64,000 nt of DNA. Origin: CAVPHV01 sp963704825 (GTDB lineage: Bacteria > Actinomycetota > Acidimicrobiia > Spongiisociales > UBA5794). The translations under genes were made by a program, and so were the position numbers. This document shows, in pieces, positions 35,071 to 44,030 of the stretch; the stretch's first letter is position 1, and each line of letters begins with the position of its first letter. The notes beneath the pieces are model-generated. The model made no database searches and was not told the DNA's origin. It saw only the letters and a program-made list of their open reading frames with translations. Where the stretch lies: assembly GCA_963704825.1 (NCBI GenBank), contig CAVPHV010000017.1:62001-126000 (forward strand). The letters are read 5' to 3'.

Positions 35071-35868
35071 ATGTCTTCCAACCGGCCGATTGGGGTCTTC
35101 GATTCTGGGGTGGGCGGGCTGTCGGTACTCACCGAGATCCGGCGTCAACTGCCCGGCGAGTCGGTCATCTATGTCGCCGATCAACGCTGGGCACCCTATG
35201 GGTCGCGGTCGCTGGTTGAGGTGAGGCAGCGGTCGGTCCAGTTGACGGGGCAGTTGATCGAAGCCGGAGCCAAGCTCATCGTTGTGGCCTGCAATTCGGC
35301 ATCGGCGGCCGCCCTGCACCATCTGCGTGAGGTGTATCCGGACACCCCGTTTGTCGGCATGGAGCCGGCCGTCAAGCCTGCCGCCGACCGCTCGCGCAGC
35401 GGCGTGGTTGGTGTACTCGCCACCGAGGCCACTTTCCAGGGCGAACTCTTTGCAACGGTTGTGGACCGCCATTCCAACGGCGCCGAGGTCGTGCGGATCA
35501 TCGGGCACCGATTGGCCGACCTCGTCGAGGCTGGGGGTGCCGACAGCACCGAAACCAAGGAGTTGCTCACGCGGTACCTCGAACCGTCGCTCGATCGAGG
35601 AATGGACACGCTGGTGCTGGGCTGCACCCACTATGCCTTCCTGACGCCGACAATCCGCAGTATCGTCGGCGACGATGTCACCCTGGTCGATCCTGCCCCG
35701 GCCGTGGCTCGACAGGTGGGTCGGGTGGTTGCTGCCGGAGATCTCCAAGCGCCGATCGGGAACGTCCCAACGGTGGTGCATGCCTCGACCCTCGATCCGG
35801 CCCGGCTGGCAGTCCAGATTGTGGACCTCACCGGGGCCGCGCCCGAGCCAACCCCGATCCGCTGGTGA
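35071..35868 (+). CDS. murI: glutamate racemase
   Basis: Makes D-glutamate for peptidoglycan. A 265-aa protein with both catalytic cysteines: Cys74 in VACNSASAAAL and Cys185 in VLGCTHYAFL. The N-terminal IGVFDSGVGGLSV includes the conserved Asp11, and YVADQRWAPYGSRS is also typical. Either ATG 35071 or ATG 35062 could be the start; neither has a strong ribosome site. Downstream is a macro-domain gene with a short gap. Confidence 0.95.
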   Translation: MSSNRPIGVFDSGVGGLSVLTEIRRQLPGESVIYVADQRWAPYGSRSLVEVRQRSVQLTGQLIEAGAKLIVVACNSASAAALHHLREVYPDTPFVGMEPAVKPAADRSRSGVVGVLATEATFQGELFATVVDRHSNGAEVVRIIGHRLADLVEAGGADSTETKELLTRYLEPSLDRGMDTLVLGCTHYAFLTPTIRSIVGDDVTLVDPAPAVARQVGRVVAAGDLQAPIGNVPTVVHASTLDPARLAVQIVDLTGAAPEPTPIRW

Positions 35869-35906
35869 ACGAACGCCGGGGACGCGCCGCGGCGTAGTCT
35901 GTGCCC

Positions 35907-36476
35907 ATGGATGCCATCGCCCATCGTCAGGTCAAGGACACACACATCTTCGCCGTACGCGGCGATATCACGACCCAACCGGTTGCAGTGATCGTCAACG
36001 CGGCCAACGAGGCGATGGCGCACGGAGGAGGAGTGGCCGTTGCCATCGTGCGGGCCGGGGGGCGGGTCATCCAGGAGGAGTCCAACGCGTGGATCCTGGA
36101 GAACGGACCGCTGCTTCCGGGCATGGCCGCCGTGACAACGGCGGGATCGCTCCAAGCGTCCCATGTCGTGCACGTTGTCGGCCCCCGCTACGACGAGGAC
36201 CAGGACAACGAAGCGCTGCTGGCTCAGGCGGTCTATGCGGCACTTGACGCGGTCAGAACGCTCGACGCCGAAGCTTCCGTCGAGGCGAGGTCGGTGGCCT
36301 TTCCTGCGATTTCGGCCGGGATCTACCGGTACCCGCTCGCCGAAGCGACGGCCGTCATCGCCGAAGCGGTGACCCAGTGGCTTCAAGATCACGACAACCG
36401 GATCGAGCAGGTATGGCTGGTCGGCTATGACAAGTGGACTGCGCAGGCCTTCGCCGAAGCTCTCGAGGGCTCCTGA
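35907..36476 (+). CDS. macro-domain protein
   Basis: A 189-aa macro domain that binds ADP-ribose or related nucleotides. The adenine and distal-ribose loop is VIVNAANEAMAHGGGVAVAI, preceded by GDITTQ. The phosphate loop is in VAFPAISAGIYRYPLAEA. It is probably an ADP-ribosyl or O-acetyl-ADP-ribose hydrolase; the fit to a particular subclass is not decided. ATG 35907 is taken, with an in-frame GTG at 35901 as the alternative. It ends one base before the convergent response-regulator gene. Confidence 0.9.
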   Translation: MDAIAHRQVKDTHIFAVRGDITTQPVAVIVNAANEAMAHGGGVAVAIVRAGGRVIQEESNAWILENGPLLPGMAAVTTAGSLQASHVVHVVGPRYDEDQDNEALLAQAVYAALDAVRTLDAEASVEARSVAFPAISAGIYRYPLAEATAVIAEAVTQWLQDHDNRIEQVWLVGYDKWTAQAFAEALEGS

Positions 36477-36477
36477 T

Positions 36478-37125
36478 CTAGATCAGCTTGCGGTCCTGGG
36501 CCCAGCGCGACAGTTCGTAGCGGTTGGAGAGTTGCAGCTTGCGCAGTACCGATGAAACGTGGTTTTCAACGGTCTTTGGTGAGATGTAGAGCTGCTCGCC
36601 GATCTCACGATAGGTGTAGCCGCGGGCGATGTGCTGGAGCACCTCGCGCTCCCGCTTGGTGAGGAGATCGAGTTCGGGGTCGACGTCCTTGACGGGGATG
36701 GCGGAGAAGGCATCGAGCACGAACCCGGCGAGTTGTTTCGAGAATACGGCGTCGCCGCCGGCAACCCGGCGAATCGCGTCCGTCAGTTCAGGAGCTGAGA
36801 TCGTCTTGGTGACGTAGCCGCGAGCTCCTGCCCGCACCGTGGCGACGACGTCCTCGGGCGCATCCGACGCGGAGATCGCTAGGAACTGGATCTCAGGATG
36901 GTCACCGTGGACGGCATCGATCACGGCCCGGCCACCGCCACCAGGCATGTGAACGTCGAGCAGGACCAGATCCGGCAGCCGTTCGAGAATCATGTCGATG
37001 GCGGCAGCGACCTCCGATGCGTCGCCGACGACCTCGATGTTGGCCGGCAGTTCACTGCGGACCCCCGCCCTGAAGAGGTCGTGGTCGTCGACGATGAATA
37101 CCCGCACCGTGGTGGCGTCGCTCAT
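36478..37125 (-). CDS. NarL/LuxR-family response regulator
   Basis: A 215-aa two-component regulator. Receiver domain: FIVDDHDLF with the acidic pocket, phosphoacceptor Asp57 in LVLLDVHMPGGG, and the conserved Thr/Ser and Lys (VTKTIS) near 100-106. C-terminal LuxR-type helix-turn-helix: LTKREREVLQHIARGYTYRE and SPKTVENHVSSVLRKL. The start is ATG 37123-37125, which follows GGAGGACC and overlaps the kinase stop (ATGA), so kinase and regulator are translated together. Confidence 0.94.
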   Translation of the reverse strand: MSDATTVRVFIVDDHDLFRAGVRSELPANIEVVGDASEVAAAIDMILERLPDLVLLDVHMPGGGGRAVIDAVHGDHPEIQFLAISASDAPEDVVATVRAGARGYVTKTISAPELTDAIRRVAGGDAVFSKQLAGFVLDAFSAIPVKDVDPELDLLTKREREVLQHIARGYTYREIGEQLYISPKTVENHVSSVLRKLQLSNRYELSRWAQDRKLI

Positions 37126-38258
37126 GTTCCGCGGTCCTCCCATTCGAGGCGAACCTCCGTGCCGGCACCGGGTCGCGACTGGATCGTCGCGCGGCCGCCG
37201 TGCTGTTCCATTCGGCTCACGATGGACTCCTCGATGCCTCGTCGTCCGGCGATGACGTTTGCGGGAACAAAACCCTTGCCGCGGTCGCGGACGTAGATTG
37301 CCATACGATCCGCCGCAGCTTCACCGTACACCGAGACCTCGGTCACGTGCGCATGTTTAGCGGCGTTGACCATGGCCTCGCGCCCGGCGAGCACGATCGC
37401 TTCCACCGCCTCGTCCCAGTCCCGATTGCCGACAACGACGAGGTCTGCCTTGACGCCGGTGACCTCTTCGACCTCGGCACACGCCTCCCGGAGTGCCTCG
37501 CGGAACCCCGGCTCGGCCGGTTCGCCGTTGCCGTAGAGCCAGGACCGCAACTCTCGCTCTTGGCGGCGGGCGACATTGGTGACCTTCCCCGGGTCGTTCG
37601 CTTGTCGTTGGATGAGCGCCAAGGTCTGGAGGACGGAGTCGTGAATCCGCACCGCCATCGCGGTCCGCTCTTCGGCCCTGGCCCGCTCGGTTCGCTCGGC
37701 GAGCAGCGCCTCCTCTGCTCTGCGGCGGGCTCGATCGCTGGAACGGATCACGGAGAACGCCCACGCGGCAGCGGCGGCAACAAAGGGGTACACGATCACC
37801 AGCGAGATGTCGGCCGCCGTCAACCCGGTGACTGCGGGGAAGCGAAGCAAAGCGGACACGGACAGGGCGCCGGCTACGGCTATCCCCGGCCAGGTGCCGC
37901 GGCTGTAGATGGTGCCGAAGATCGCGGCGATGGGGTACCCGCCGGCGAAGACGACGGTGCCGGCCCAATCGGCGGCCACCATCGAGAAGATGGCGATGGC
38001 GACATCGAGCACGATGAACCACGGCGAGGCCAGCAACGTCTGGCGGCGCGCCGAGATGATGACGGCAAAGGCGGTGAAGGCCGCGACCACCGCCATCGTC
38101 ACGAGGACGACCTCCGGCTGATCTGGATCACCGCCTCTACCGGCGAGGATCAGGGTCCCGAGCAGGCAAAGCCAGACCGTGGCGAAGATCCGGTAGCCGA
38201 CCACCGCACGCAGCAGCGGAGTCTCACTCCCGGCTTCGAGTGGTTCGGCTTCGTCCAT
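37122..38258 (-). CDS. NarL-system sensor histidine kinase (HisKA_3)
   Basis: A 378-aa membrane kinase, the partner of the regulator that overlaps it. About six membrane helices lie at residues 15-190 with almost no external loop. A coiled stretch (RARRRAEEALLAERTERA) leads to the HisKA_3 box MAVRIHDSVLQTLALIQRQ with the phosphoacceptor His, then HATPase with GREAMVNAAKHA and DRGKGFV and RRGIEESIVSR. The start at ATG 38256-38258 (MDEAEPLE) is used, since the upstream frame is Pro/Arg-rich. It is divergent from the giant membrane-protein gene. Confidence 0.92.
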   Translation of the reverse strand: MDEAEPLEAGSETPLLRAVVGYRIFATVWLCLLGTLILAGRGGDPDQPEVVLVTMAVVAAFTAFAVIISARRQTLLASPWFIVLDVAIAIFSMVAADWAGTVVFAGGYPIAAIFGTIYSRGTWPGIAVAGALSVSALLRFPAVTGLTAADISLVIVYPFVAAAAAWAFSVIRSSDRARRRAEEALLAERTERARAEERTAMAVRIHDSVLQTLALIQRQANDPGKVTNVARRQERELRSWLYGNGEPAEPGFREALREACAEVEEVTGVKADLVVVGNRDWDEAVEAIVLAGREAMVNAAKHAHVTEVSVYGEAAADRMAIYVRDRGKGFVPANVIAGRRGIEESIVSRMEQHGGRATIQSRPGAGTEVRLEWEDRGT

Positions 38259-38364
38259 CTCCGCAGCGTACCGCCGGCATGGGTCCCCCACATGGAATCT
38301 GGGGGGCTTCCCCCATGGTCTCCGTGGCCGTGGGGGGCGGACAATGGGAGAGGAGGTGCCAACC

Positions 38365-41300
38365 ATGGACGAGCAGCAGACTCAACACTCAGACGTCACA
38401 CGGAAGTGGGGTCAATTCTTCGGTTTTCTGGCCGGCGGCATCTTTCTTGGGTTTGCTGTTGGAGAACCCGGCGCGCTTGGGTTGCTGGGTGCCATCGTGG
38501 GCGTGGTGGCTGCGTTGTCGAGCCGCAAGACTTCCGTGCCGCGCCACCTTTCCGAGGTTGGAGCGTTTGTGCGCAGTGCCTACCGCGATGGCGATATCGA
38601 TACCGACGCGTATGAACGCTTGGCGGACCGGCTCCGCTCGCAGGGTTTCTGGATGGCGCCGGCCGCCCAGGTGGTACCCGAGGCTGAGCAGCAAGCTCCA
38701 ATAGCGGCTTCATCAACTGCGGTCGCCACCGCACCGGCACGGCCACCATCTGCGCCCCCGTCCTTCGTGCCGACTCCGCCACGTCCGGCGGCCAAGCCTC
38801 CGGTCACCGCTTCCCGGCCGGCTGCTCCGCCGCCGGTCAAGCCTCCCGCAACTCCTTCCCGTCCGCCGACCCGTCCGAAGCCGGTTTCCGACCGGCATCC
38901 CGTGCCGGCGCCGACTCCCCGCCAGGCTCCCACCTTCCTCCGTACGATCCTCGCCCCGATCCAGCGTTTCTGGCAGGCACTGGCCGGCGACTTCGCCGTC
39001 CAGGGCCTGGGCTCGCTCGGCGTGCTGTTGGTCTTCACGGCGACCCTCGGGTTCGTCTTCTTCGCCTTCACTTCGGTCGGTGTCGCCTATCGGCCCATCG
39101 CTGAAGTGTTGGTTCCCGTCGTCCTATTCGGCATGGCCGCTTTCCTCCGGCGCCGCAATGCAAGATTTATGGCTGCCGCCGTCGAGTTCCTCGGCGGTGC
39201 GGTGACGCCGGTAATGGTGTTCGCCGCCATCGTCGACGGCTCGGCCTTTCTCCCCGACTTGGAGCGCGGCTCGCTGATTGCAGCGTTGGCGACTGCCGCT
39301 CTGGCGATGGCAACCGGGTACGGCTGGATCGTGCATCGCCGCCCGACGTCGCCGCTGCGGTTCCTGGTTGCCCCGCTGGTGTGGTCGGCAGTTGGCGTTG
39401 TCGGTCTTGTCTTCCACGAGGGTGCGTCCGCAGCCCAGATGGCTCTTGTCGTCGGCGCGGTGGCCGCCACCGCGTGGGTGGTCAAGCTTCGCCCCGGCGG
39501 CGCTCTGGCAGATGCCACCAGGCTGATAGCGCCATTCGGGCTCGTCGTTGCCTACGCCCTCTTGCTGGTCTTCGCCCTCGCCGAGGAGTGGCCGCTCGGG
39601 CCGATGGTCGCCGGCGCTAGCGCCGCCATCGCCGCGGCCGAAGCGATGCGATCCGTGGTGTCGCGAGCGTGGCTCGTTGAGGCTGCCGTTGTTGTTGCCA
39701 CCGCCGCAGCCGCCACCGTCACCGTTGACCCCGCTTGGGTCGGCGTCGTCGCCGCTGCAACGTTCCTGGCACTTGCCGAGCGTTGGGCCATCGCCGGAGA
39801 AGACGACGCCGAACTGGCCACCAGGGTGTTGGGCGGGGCGGCCTTGGCCGGCGCGTTCGTGGCTATCTGGCAGCCAGAGCCACTCATCGCGGTGAGTGGG
39901 CTCGTCACTGTCTGGGCCAACCTGCGACGCTTCCGGCCGCTGCCCGGTCTCGAACTGGCGACCGCGATGGCCGCCGCCATCGCACCGGTGGGGACTGTGG
40001 TTGGACTCGCGTTGCTGGTCGATGTGCCGACTGCCGTGCTGGTCGGCGCAGTGGCCGTGCTTGCGGTGTCGCTCGGGGTTCGTTTGACGGCCCCTGGCGA
40101 CGTCTTCTCTCAGATGTGGGTCGTTGGGGCCGCGGTGCTCGTTGCTGCCGGGGCAGCCGCCGGCTGGCCCGTCCCCGCCGATGACTATCGGCTGGGCGCC
40201 GCCGTCGTCATGGCTGCCTTTGCCGTGGTCCTTCCTCGGATCCGGGTCGATGTTCGAGTCTGGACCTCAGCCGCCCTCGCCTACTGGGGATGGATCCTGC
40301 TGGCCGAGGCGGCGCAACTCAGCGGCGACGTGCGCGGCTTTGTGATTGCGGCAGCCGGACTCGGCCTTGTGCTCGCCGGCGTGTTTGTTCCAGACCGCAA
40401 TGGCGGCAACGTGGCCGCGGTCGGCCACGTCGTGGCTCTTTCAGCATTTGCCTTCGGCCCGCAGTCGTGGTGGCTGGTCGGCGTGCTCGCAGGTTGGGTG
40501 GCGGGTTGGGCGGCCGAGGTTGTCACTGAAGACCGTTCTCCACTGCAGCGGCTCAGTGGTGCCGAGGTGTCCGCAACCGACGTGAGCTGGGTGCAGGCGA
40601 TCGTGCTCGTACTGAGTGTTCCCGTCCTTGCCGCCTTCACGGCTCTCGAGATCTGGCCAGACGCGGAGTTCGTTGCCCTCACCTGGACCGCAGCCTTGCT
40701 CGGTATCGGGTACGCCGGTTGGGCGGGATTTGTCGCGGTCCGGCCCCGCCTCGGAGAGATTGCCGCCGTCGGCAGCATCATTCTCACGATCGCCGCGATC
40801 GGCGTGGCCTTCGCTGAGTTTGATGTGCTCGTGGCGTCCGATCGGGTCATTCAGATGAGCGCCCTCACCTCCGGCATCGTCGCCGTCGGACTGGTCGGCG
40901 GGCGCCGCCGCCTGTGGATGCATTGGTACGCCTGGTTCCTGTCCTTGCAGCTGACAGTTGTCGCTGCGATGGCGCTCGGCCTGGCGGAAGCGGATGTGCA
41001 CTGGGCCCTGATTGGGTGGGGCGGCGTGGCGTTGATCGGGTCGCTGGCCACGGACGAGATCCGTTGCGGGATCCGGCCGATCCGCACCGTGATGCGTGAC
41101 GCTCGCCTCTGGCCACCACTCGTGTTTGGCGCCGTCGCTTTTGTTGCCGGCATCGCCACCGGACTTGTCGTTCCCATCGAATCGGCATGGCCCGTCGCCG
41201 TCGCCGGACTGGCCGTCTCGGGCCTCGTCTCCCTCCAATTGCGGTTGGGCGTCCTCTCTGCGCCGACCTGGGCGCTGGCGGCCTATGCCACCGCCTCTGG

Positions 41301-42891
41301 CCTCATCGCCGGCGGATACGACCTCGTTGCTGATCCCTGGCTGCTGGTGGCGCCGACCCTGGCGCTCCTCGCGGCTGCGGCGATGCTGCCGGGCCGCGGC
41401 GACTGGGCCATTCGCTGGGACCTGCCGCCATTGGTGGTCGGCCTACTGCTCGGTACTGCCACCGTCGGGCTTGGCTACGAAGCGGCATCCACTGCGACGA
41501 CCTGGGTACCGATCGGGGTCGGCCTCGGTTTGGTAGCCCTCGTCAAGCGGTGGTGGGCATTGGCCCCGTTCGGTTTCCTGCTCGTATTGGGTGCGGCCTA
41601 CCTGGCCGGCCACGGCTGGTTCGCCGCCGCTCTGGCCGCAACGATGATTGCCACCGGAATCGCCGCCCGGTTTGCCGAGGGGGAGATTGCCGCTGCGCTG
41701 CAGTGGTTGTCGGCCGGGTTCGGGGCCGCCGCCTGGGTCGAGCTCACGCTTGCTCTCGGTTTGTCGGAAGACGAGACCTTGACGGCGAGCGCCGTCGCCA
41801 GCGCAGTGATCGCCGTTCTCGTCGCCGGGGTCGCCTGGACCCGACCCAGCGGAGAACGACTGATGCGTTGGACGGTGCCGTGGGTGTCCGTCGCCTGGGT
41901 CGGCTACGCCTTTGTCGCCTTGGTCGCCGTCTCCTTGGACGTCCCGTCCGCAGTGGCGGCGACGGTGGCTGCGGCCGGCTGGGTCTGGGCGCTGGCTGTG
42001 GTCGTGAGCGTGGTTCGGCTCGACGTGTCCGAGTTGCAGATCCTCGCCGTGGGCCAGACCTTCGTCGCTATTGGATTGACCGGCTGGAGCCTCGGCCTCG
42101 ACGCCATCGGCTGGGTGACCTGGCTGACCAGCGTCGCCGCCGTGAGCACTGCAACCATGATGGCCGTGTCGCTGCGGGCCTCCTCGGCTCGCTGGGTTCC
42201 TGCAGTGGCCTCAGTCGCCGGTGGTTCGTTGATTGCCGCAGGGGGGGCGGCAGCAACCCTGTGGCCGGAGCGCGGCTCGCTCATCACCGTGCTGATCGCC
42301 GCCACCGGTTTCACCTTGGTGGCCGGGGTCGCCACGCGGGATCGCCGCTGGTTCTACCTTGCCCCCGGGCTCGTCTTTGCCGCCTGGGCCATCTTCGCCT
42401 CCGAGGCGATGGGAGGGAACGTCCAGTGGATCTCAACCCCGCTCGCACTCGCCCTGCTCGTCGACGTCGAGCTTGCCCGTTACGACCGGCGCCGCCGCGG
42501 CCTCGAGGCTTCGAGCCAGGAACTCGTGCTTGTCGAGTTGATGGCGATGGCGCTGTTTGTCGGACCGGCGTTGGCCCAGACTCTCCTGGTTTCGACCGCC
42601 TACGGGTTGCTCGGCATCGTCCAAGGCGTTCTGCTCGCCATCTGGGGCACGGCAACCCGGGTACGGCGCAGGGCCTTGGGTGGATTCCTGGCCGCCGCGG
42701 TGGCGGCGTTGCTGATGATCGCCGTGCCGTTGGCCGAGCTGATCCCGCAATTCCGTGGCCCGGCCCTGTGGGCCACCATCTTCGGGATCGGTGCCGTCCT
42801 CATCGTGATTGCATCGACCATCGAGCAGACTCGGCGCCGCTTCGTTGAGATCCGCACCTCCGTCGAGTCGATGATGCAGGGGTGGGAGTGA
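38365..42891 (+). CDS. very large polytopic membrane protein (1508 aa), DUF2157/DUF2339-like
   Basis: One of the longest genes here. Residues 1-60 hold two helices. A SHOCT-like helix pair (VRSAYRDGDIDTDAYERLAD) follows, then a Pro/Ala linker (about 110-190). After that come many successive hydrophobic segments, roughly 35-40, to residue about 1490, with few soluble loops. This shape resembles the actinobacterial SCO7613-C-terminal/DUF2157 and DUF2339 membrane proteins. ATG 38365 has GGAGGTG upstream; an in-frame ATG at 38344 lacks one. The function is unknown. Base and codon use match the neighbours. Confidence 0.8.
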   Translation: MDEQQTQHSDVTRKWGQFFGFLAGGIFLGFAVGEPGALGLLGAIVGVVAALSSRKTSVPRHLSEVGAFVRSAYRDGDIDTDAYERLADRLRSQGFWMAPAAQVVPEAEQQAPIAASSTAVATAPARPPSAPPSFVPTPPRPAAKPPVTASRPAAPPPVKPPATPSRPPTRPKPVSDRHPVPAPTPRQAPTFLRTILAPIQRFWQALAGDFAVQGLGSLGVLLVFTATLGFVFFAFTSVGVAYRPIAEVLVPVVLFGMAAFLRRRNARFMAAAVEFLGGAVTPVMVFAAIVDGSAFLPDLERGSLIAALATAALAMATGYGWIVHRRPTSPLRFLVAPLVWSAVGVVGLVFHEGASAAQMALVVGAVAATAWVVKLRPGGALADATRLIAPFGLVVAYALLLVFALAEEWPLGPMVAGASAAIAAAEAMRSVVSRAWLVEAAVVVATAAAATVTVDPAWVGVVAAATFLALAERWAIAGEDDAELATRVLGGAALAGAFVAIWQPEPLIAVSGLVTVWANLRRFRPLPGLELATAMAAAIAPVGTVVGLALLVDVPTAVLVGAVAVLAVSLGVRLTAPGDVFSQMWVVGAAVLVAAGAAAGWPVPADDYRLGAAVVMAAFAVVLPRIRVDVRVWTSAALAYWGWILLAEAAQLSGDVRGFVIAAAGLGLVLAGVFVPDRNGGNVAAVGHVVALSAFAFGPQSWWLVGVLAGWVAGWAAEVVTEDRSPLQRLSGAEVSATDVSWVQAIVLVLSVPVLAAFTALEIWPDAEFVALTWTAALLGIGYAGWAGFVAVRPRLGEIAAVGSIILTIAAIGVAFAEFDVLVASDRVIQMSALTSGIVAVGLVGGRRRLWMHWYAWFLSLQLTVVAAMALGLAEADVHWALIGWGGVALIGSLATDEIRCGIRPIRTVMRDARLWPPLVFGAVAFVAGIATGLVVPIESAWPVAVAGLAVSGLVSLQLRLGVLSAPTWALAAYATASGLIAGGYDLVADPWLLVAPTLALLAAAAMLPGRGDWAIRWDLPPLVVGLLLGTATVGLGYEAASTATTWVPIGVGLGLVALVKRWWALAPFGFLLVLGAAYLAGHGWFAAALAATMIATGIAARFAEGEIAAALQWLSAGFGAAAWVELTLALGLSEDETLTASAVASAVIAVLVAGVAWTRPSGERLMRWTVPWVSVAWVGYAFVALVAVSLDVPSAVAATVAAAGWVWALAVVVSVVRLDVSELQILAVGQTFVAIGLTGWSLGLDAIGWVTWLTSVAAVSTATMMAVSLRASSARWVPAVASVAGGSLIAAGGAAATLWPERGSLITVLIAATGFTLVAGVATRDRRWFYLAPGLVFAAWAIFASEAMGGNVQWISTPLALALLVDVELARYDRRRRGLEASSQELVLVELMAMALFVGPALAQTLLVSTAYGLLGIVQGVLLAIWGTATRVRRRALGGFLAAAVAALLMIAVPLAELIPQFRGPALWATIFGIGAVLIVIASTIEQTRRRFVEIRTSVESMMQGWE

Positions 42892-42934
42892 CTGCGGCAC
42901 TGCTTCGGGCATGCGGACACGTATGCTCGGGCGT

Positions 42935-43972
42935 ATGACCGACTGGCCATTTGCCTCACCGATCAAACCCATGAAGGCCCGGGTGAAGGAAACTCCGCCG
43001 CAGGGCGAAGGTTGGGTGTACGAGCCCAAGTGGGATGGCTTTCGCGCCATCGCCTGGGGTGGGGCCGAACCAATGCTGGAGAGCCGCAACGGCAAGCCAC
43101 TGCTGCGCTACTTCCCCGAGCTGCTTCCGGCGCTCGAGCAACTTCCGGCCGGGACGGTGATTGACGGCGAGGTCGTGGTGGTGGTCGACGACGTCACCCA
43201 ATTCGACCAGCTCCAACTTCGGATCCATCCGGCCGCCTCGCGGATCGAGAGGCTCTCCGGCGAGATCCCCGCCGAGTTGGTGGCCTTCGATCTGCTTGCC
43301 GTTGGTGGAGAAGACCTGCGCGCCACGCCGTGGGTCGAACGTCGGGAGCGGCTCGAGGAGCTCTTCGCCGGGCTCGAGCTCCCCTGGCATCTCACGCCGG
43401 TGACCAGTGACTTCGCTGAGGCCGAGCGGTGGTTCTCCGAATACGAGGGCGCCGGCTGCGACGGGATCATCTGCAAGCTCGACGACGGCGCCTACGTCGA
43501 GGACAAGCGGGTGTGGATCAAGTGGAAACACCGGCGCGATTGTGACTGCGTGGTCGGCGGCTACCGGGTCCACAAAGACGGTGACAAGATCGGGTCGATT
43601 CTGCTCGGTCTCTTCAACGACGAAGGCAACTTCCACTTCATGGGCCATTGCTCCGGATTCTCCGACCACGACCGGGTCGAGTTGTTGCGCCAATTCGAGC
43701 AGATCCGTTCAGACGAGAGCTTTGGCGGCGATGACGACGTCAGGGTGCCGGGCGCCCAGAGTCGATGGTCGACCGGCAAGGAACTCGACTGGATCCCGGT
43801 CACGCCCGGTGTTGTGGTCCAGATCAGCTACGACCAGCTCGAGGGTGGCCGGTTCCGTCATGCCACCCGTTTCGAGCGGTGGCGTCCCGACAAGCCGGCC
43901 GACGAATGCACCCTGGACCAGTTGGAACGACCCGAAGGGGCCGGCTTCGCCGAGGTGGTCGATACCTCGTAA
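42935..43972 (+). CDS. ATP-dependent DNA ligase (LigC-type)
   Basis: A 345-aa ATP-dependent ligase with adenylation and OB domains only. The AMP-linked lysine is Lys32 in YEPKWDGFRA. Other motifs are DGEVVVVV (III), LVAFDLLAV (IIIa), GCDGIICKLDD (IV) and RVWIKWKHRRDCD (V). The OB domain ends in VVVQISYDQLEGGRFRHATR-type sequence. The size matches LigC of mycobacteria, a backup repair ligase. With the LigD-like polymerase gene close by, it may serve end-joining or base-excision repair. No Ku gene is in the window. Confidence 0.92.
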   Translation: MTDWPFASPIKPMKARVKETPPQGEGWVYEPKWDGFRAIAWGGAEPMLESRNGKPLLRYFPELLPALEQLPAGTVIDGEVVVVVDDVTQFDQLQLRIHPAASRIERLSGEIPAELVAFDLLAVGGEDLRATPWVERRERLEELFAGLELPWHLTPVTSDFAEAERWFSEYEGAGCDGIICKLDDGAYVEDKRVWIKWKHRRDCDCVVGGYRVHKDGDKIGSILLGLFNDEGNFHFMGHCSGFSDHDRVELLRQFEQIRSDESFGGDDDVRVPGAQSRWSTGKELDWIPVTPGVVVQISYDQLEGGRFRHATRFERWRPDKPADECTLDQLERPEGAGFAEVVDTS

Positions 43973-43978
43973 CGCAGA

Positions 43979-44016
43979 ACGACCCGCCCGACGTCTGGCA
44001 TGGTCGAGCGGGTCGT
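43979..44016. terminator. hairpin between convergent ligase and AI-2E exporter genes
   Basis: ACGACCCGC / GCGGGTCGT, a perfect 9-bp stem with a 20-nt loop, filling the 58-base gap between the two convergent genes. Probably bidirectional. Confidence 0.65.
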
Positions 44017-44030
44017 CGTGGTTTGCTACT

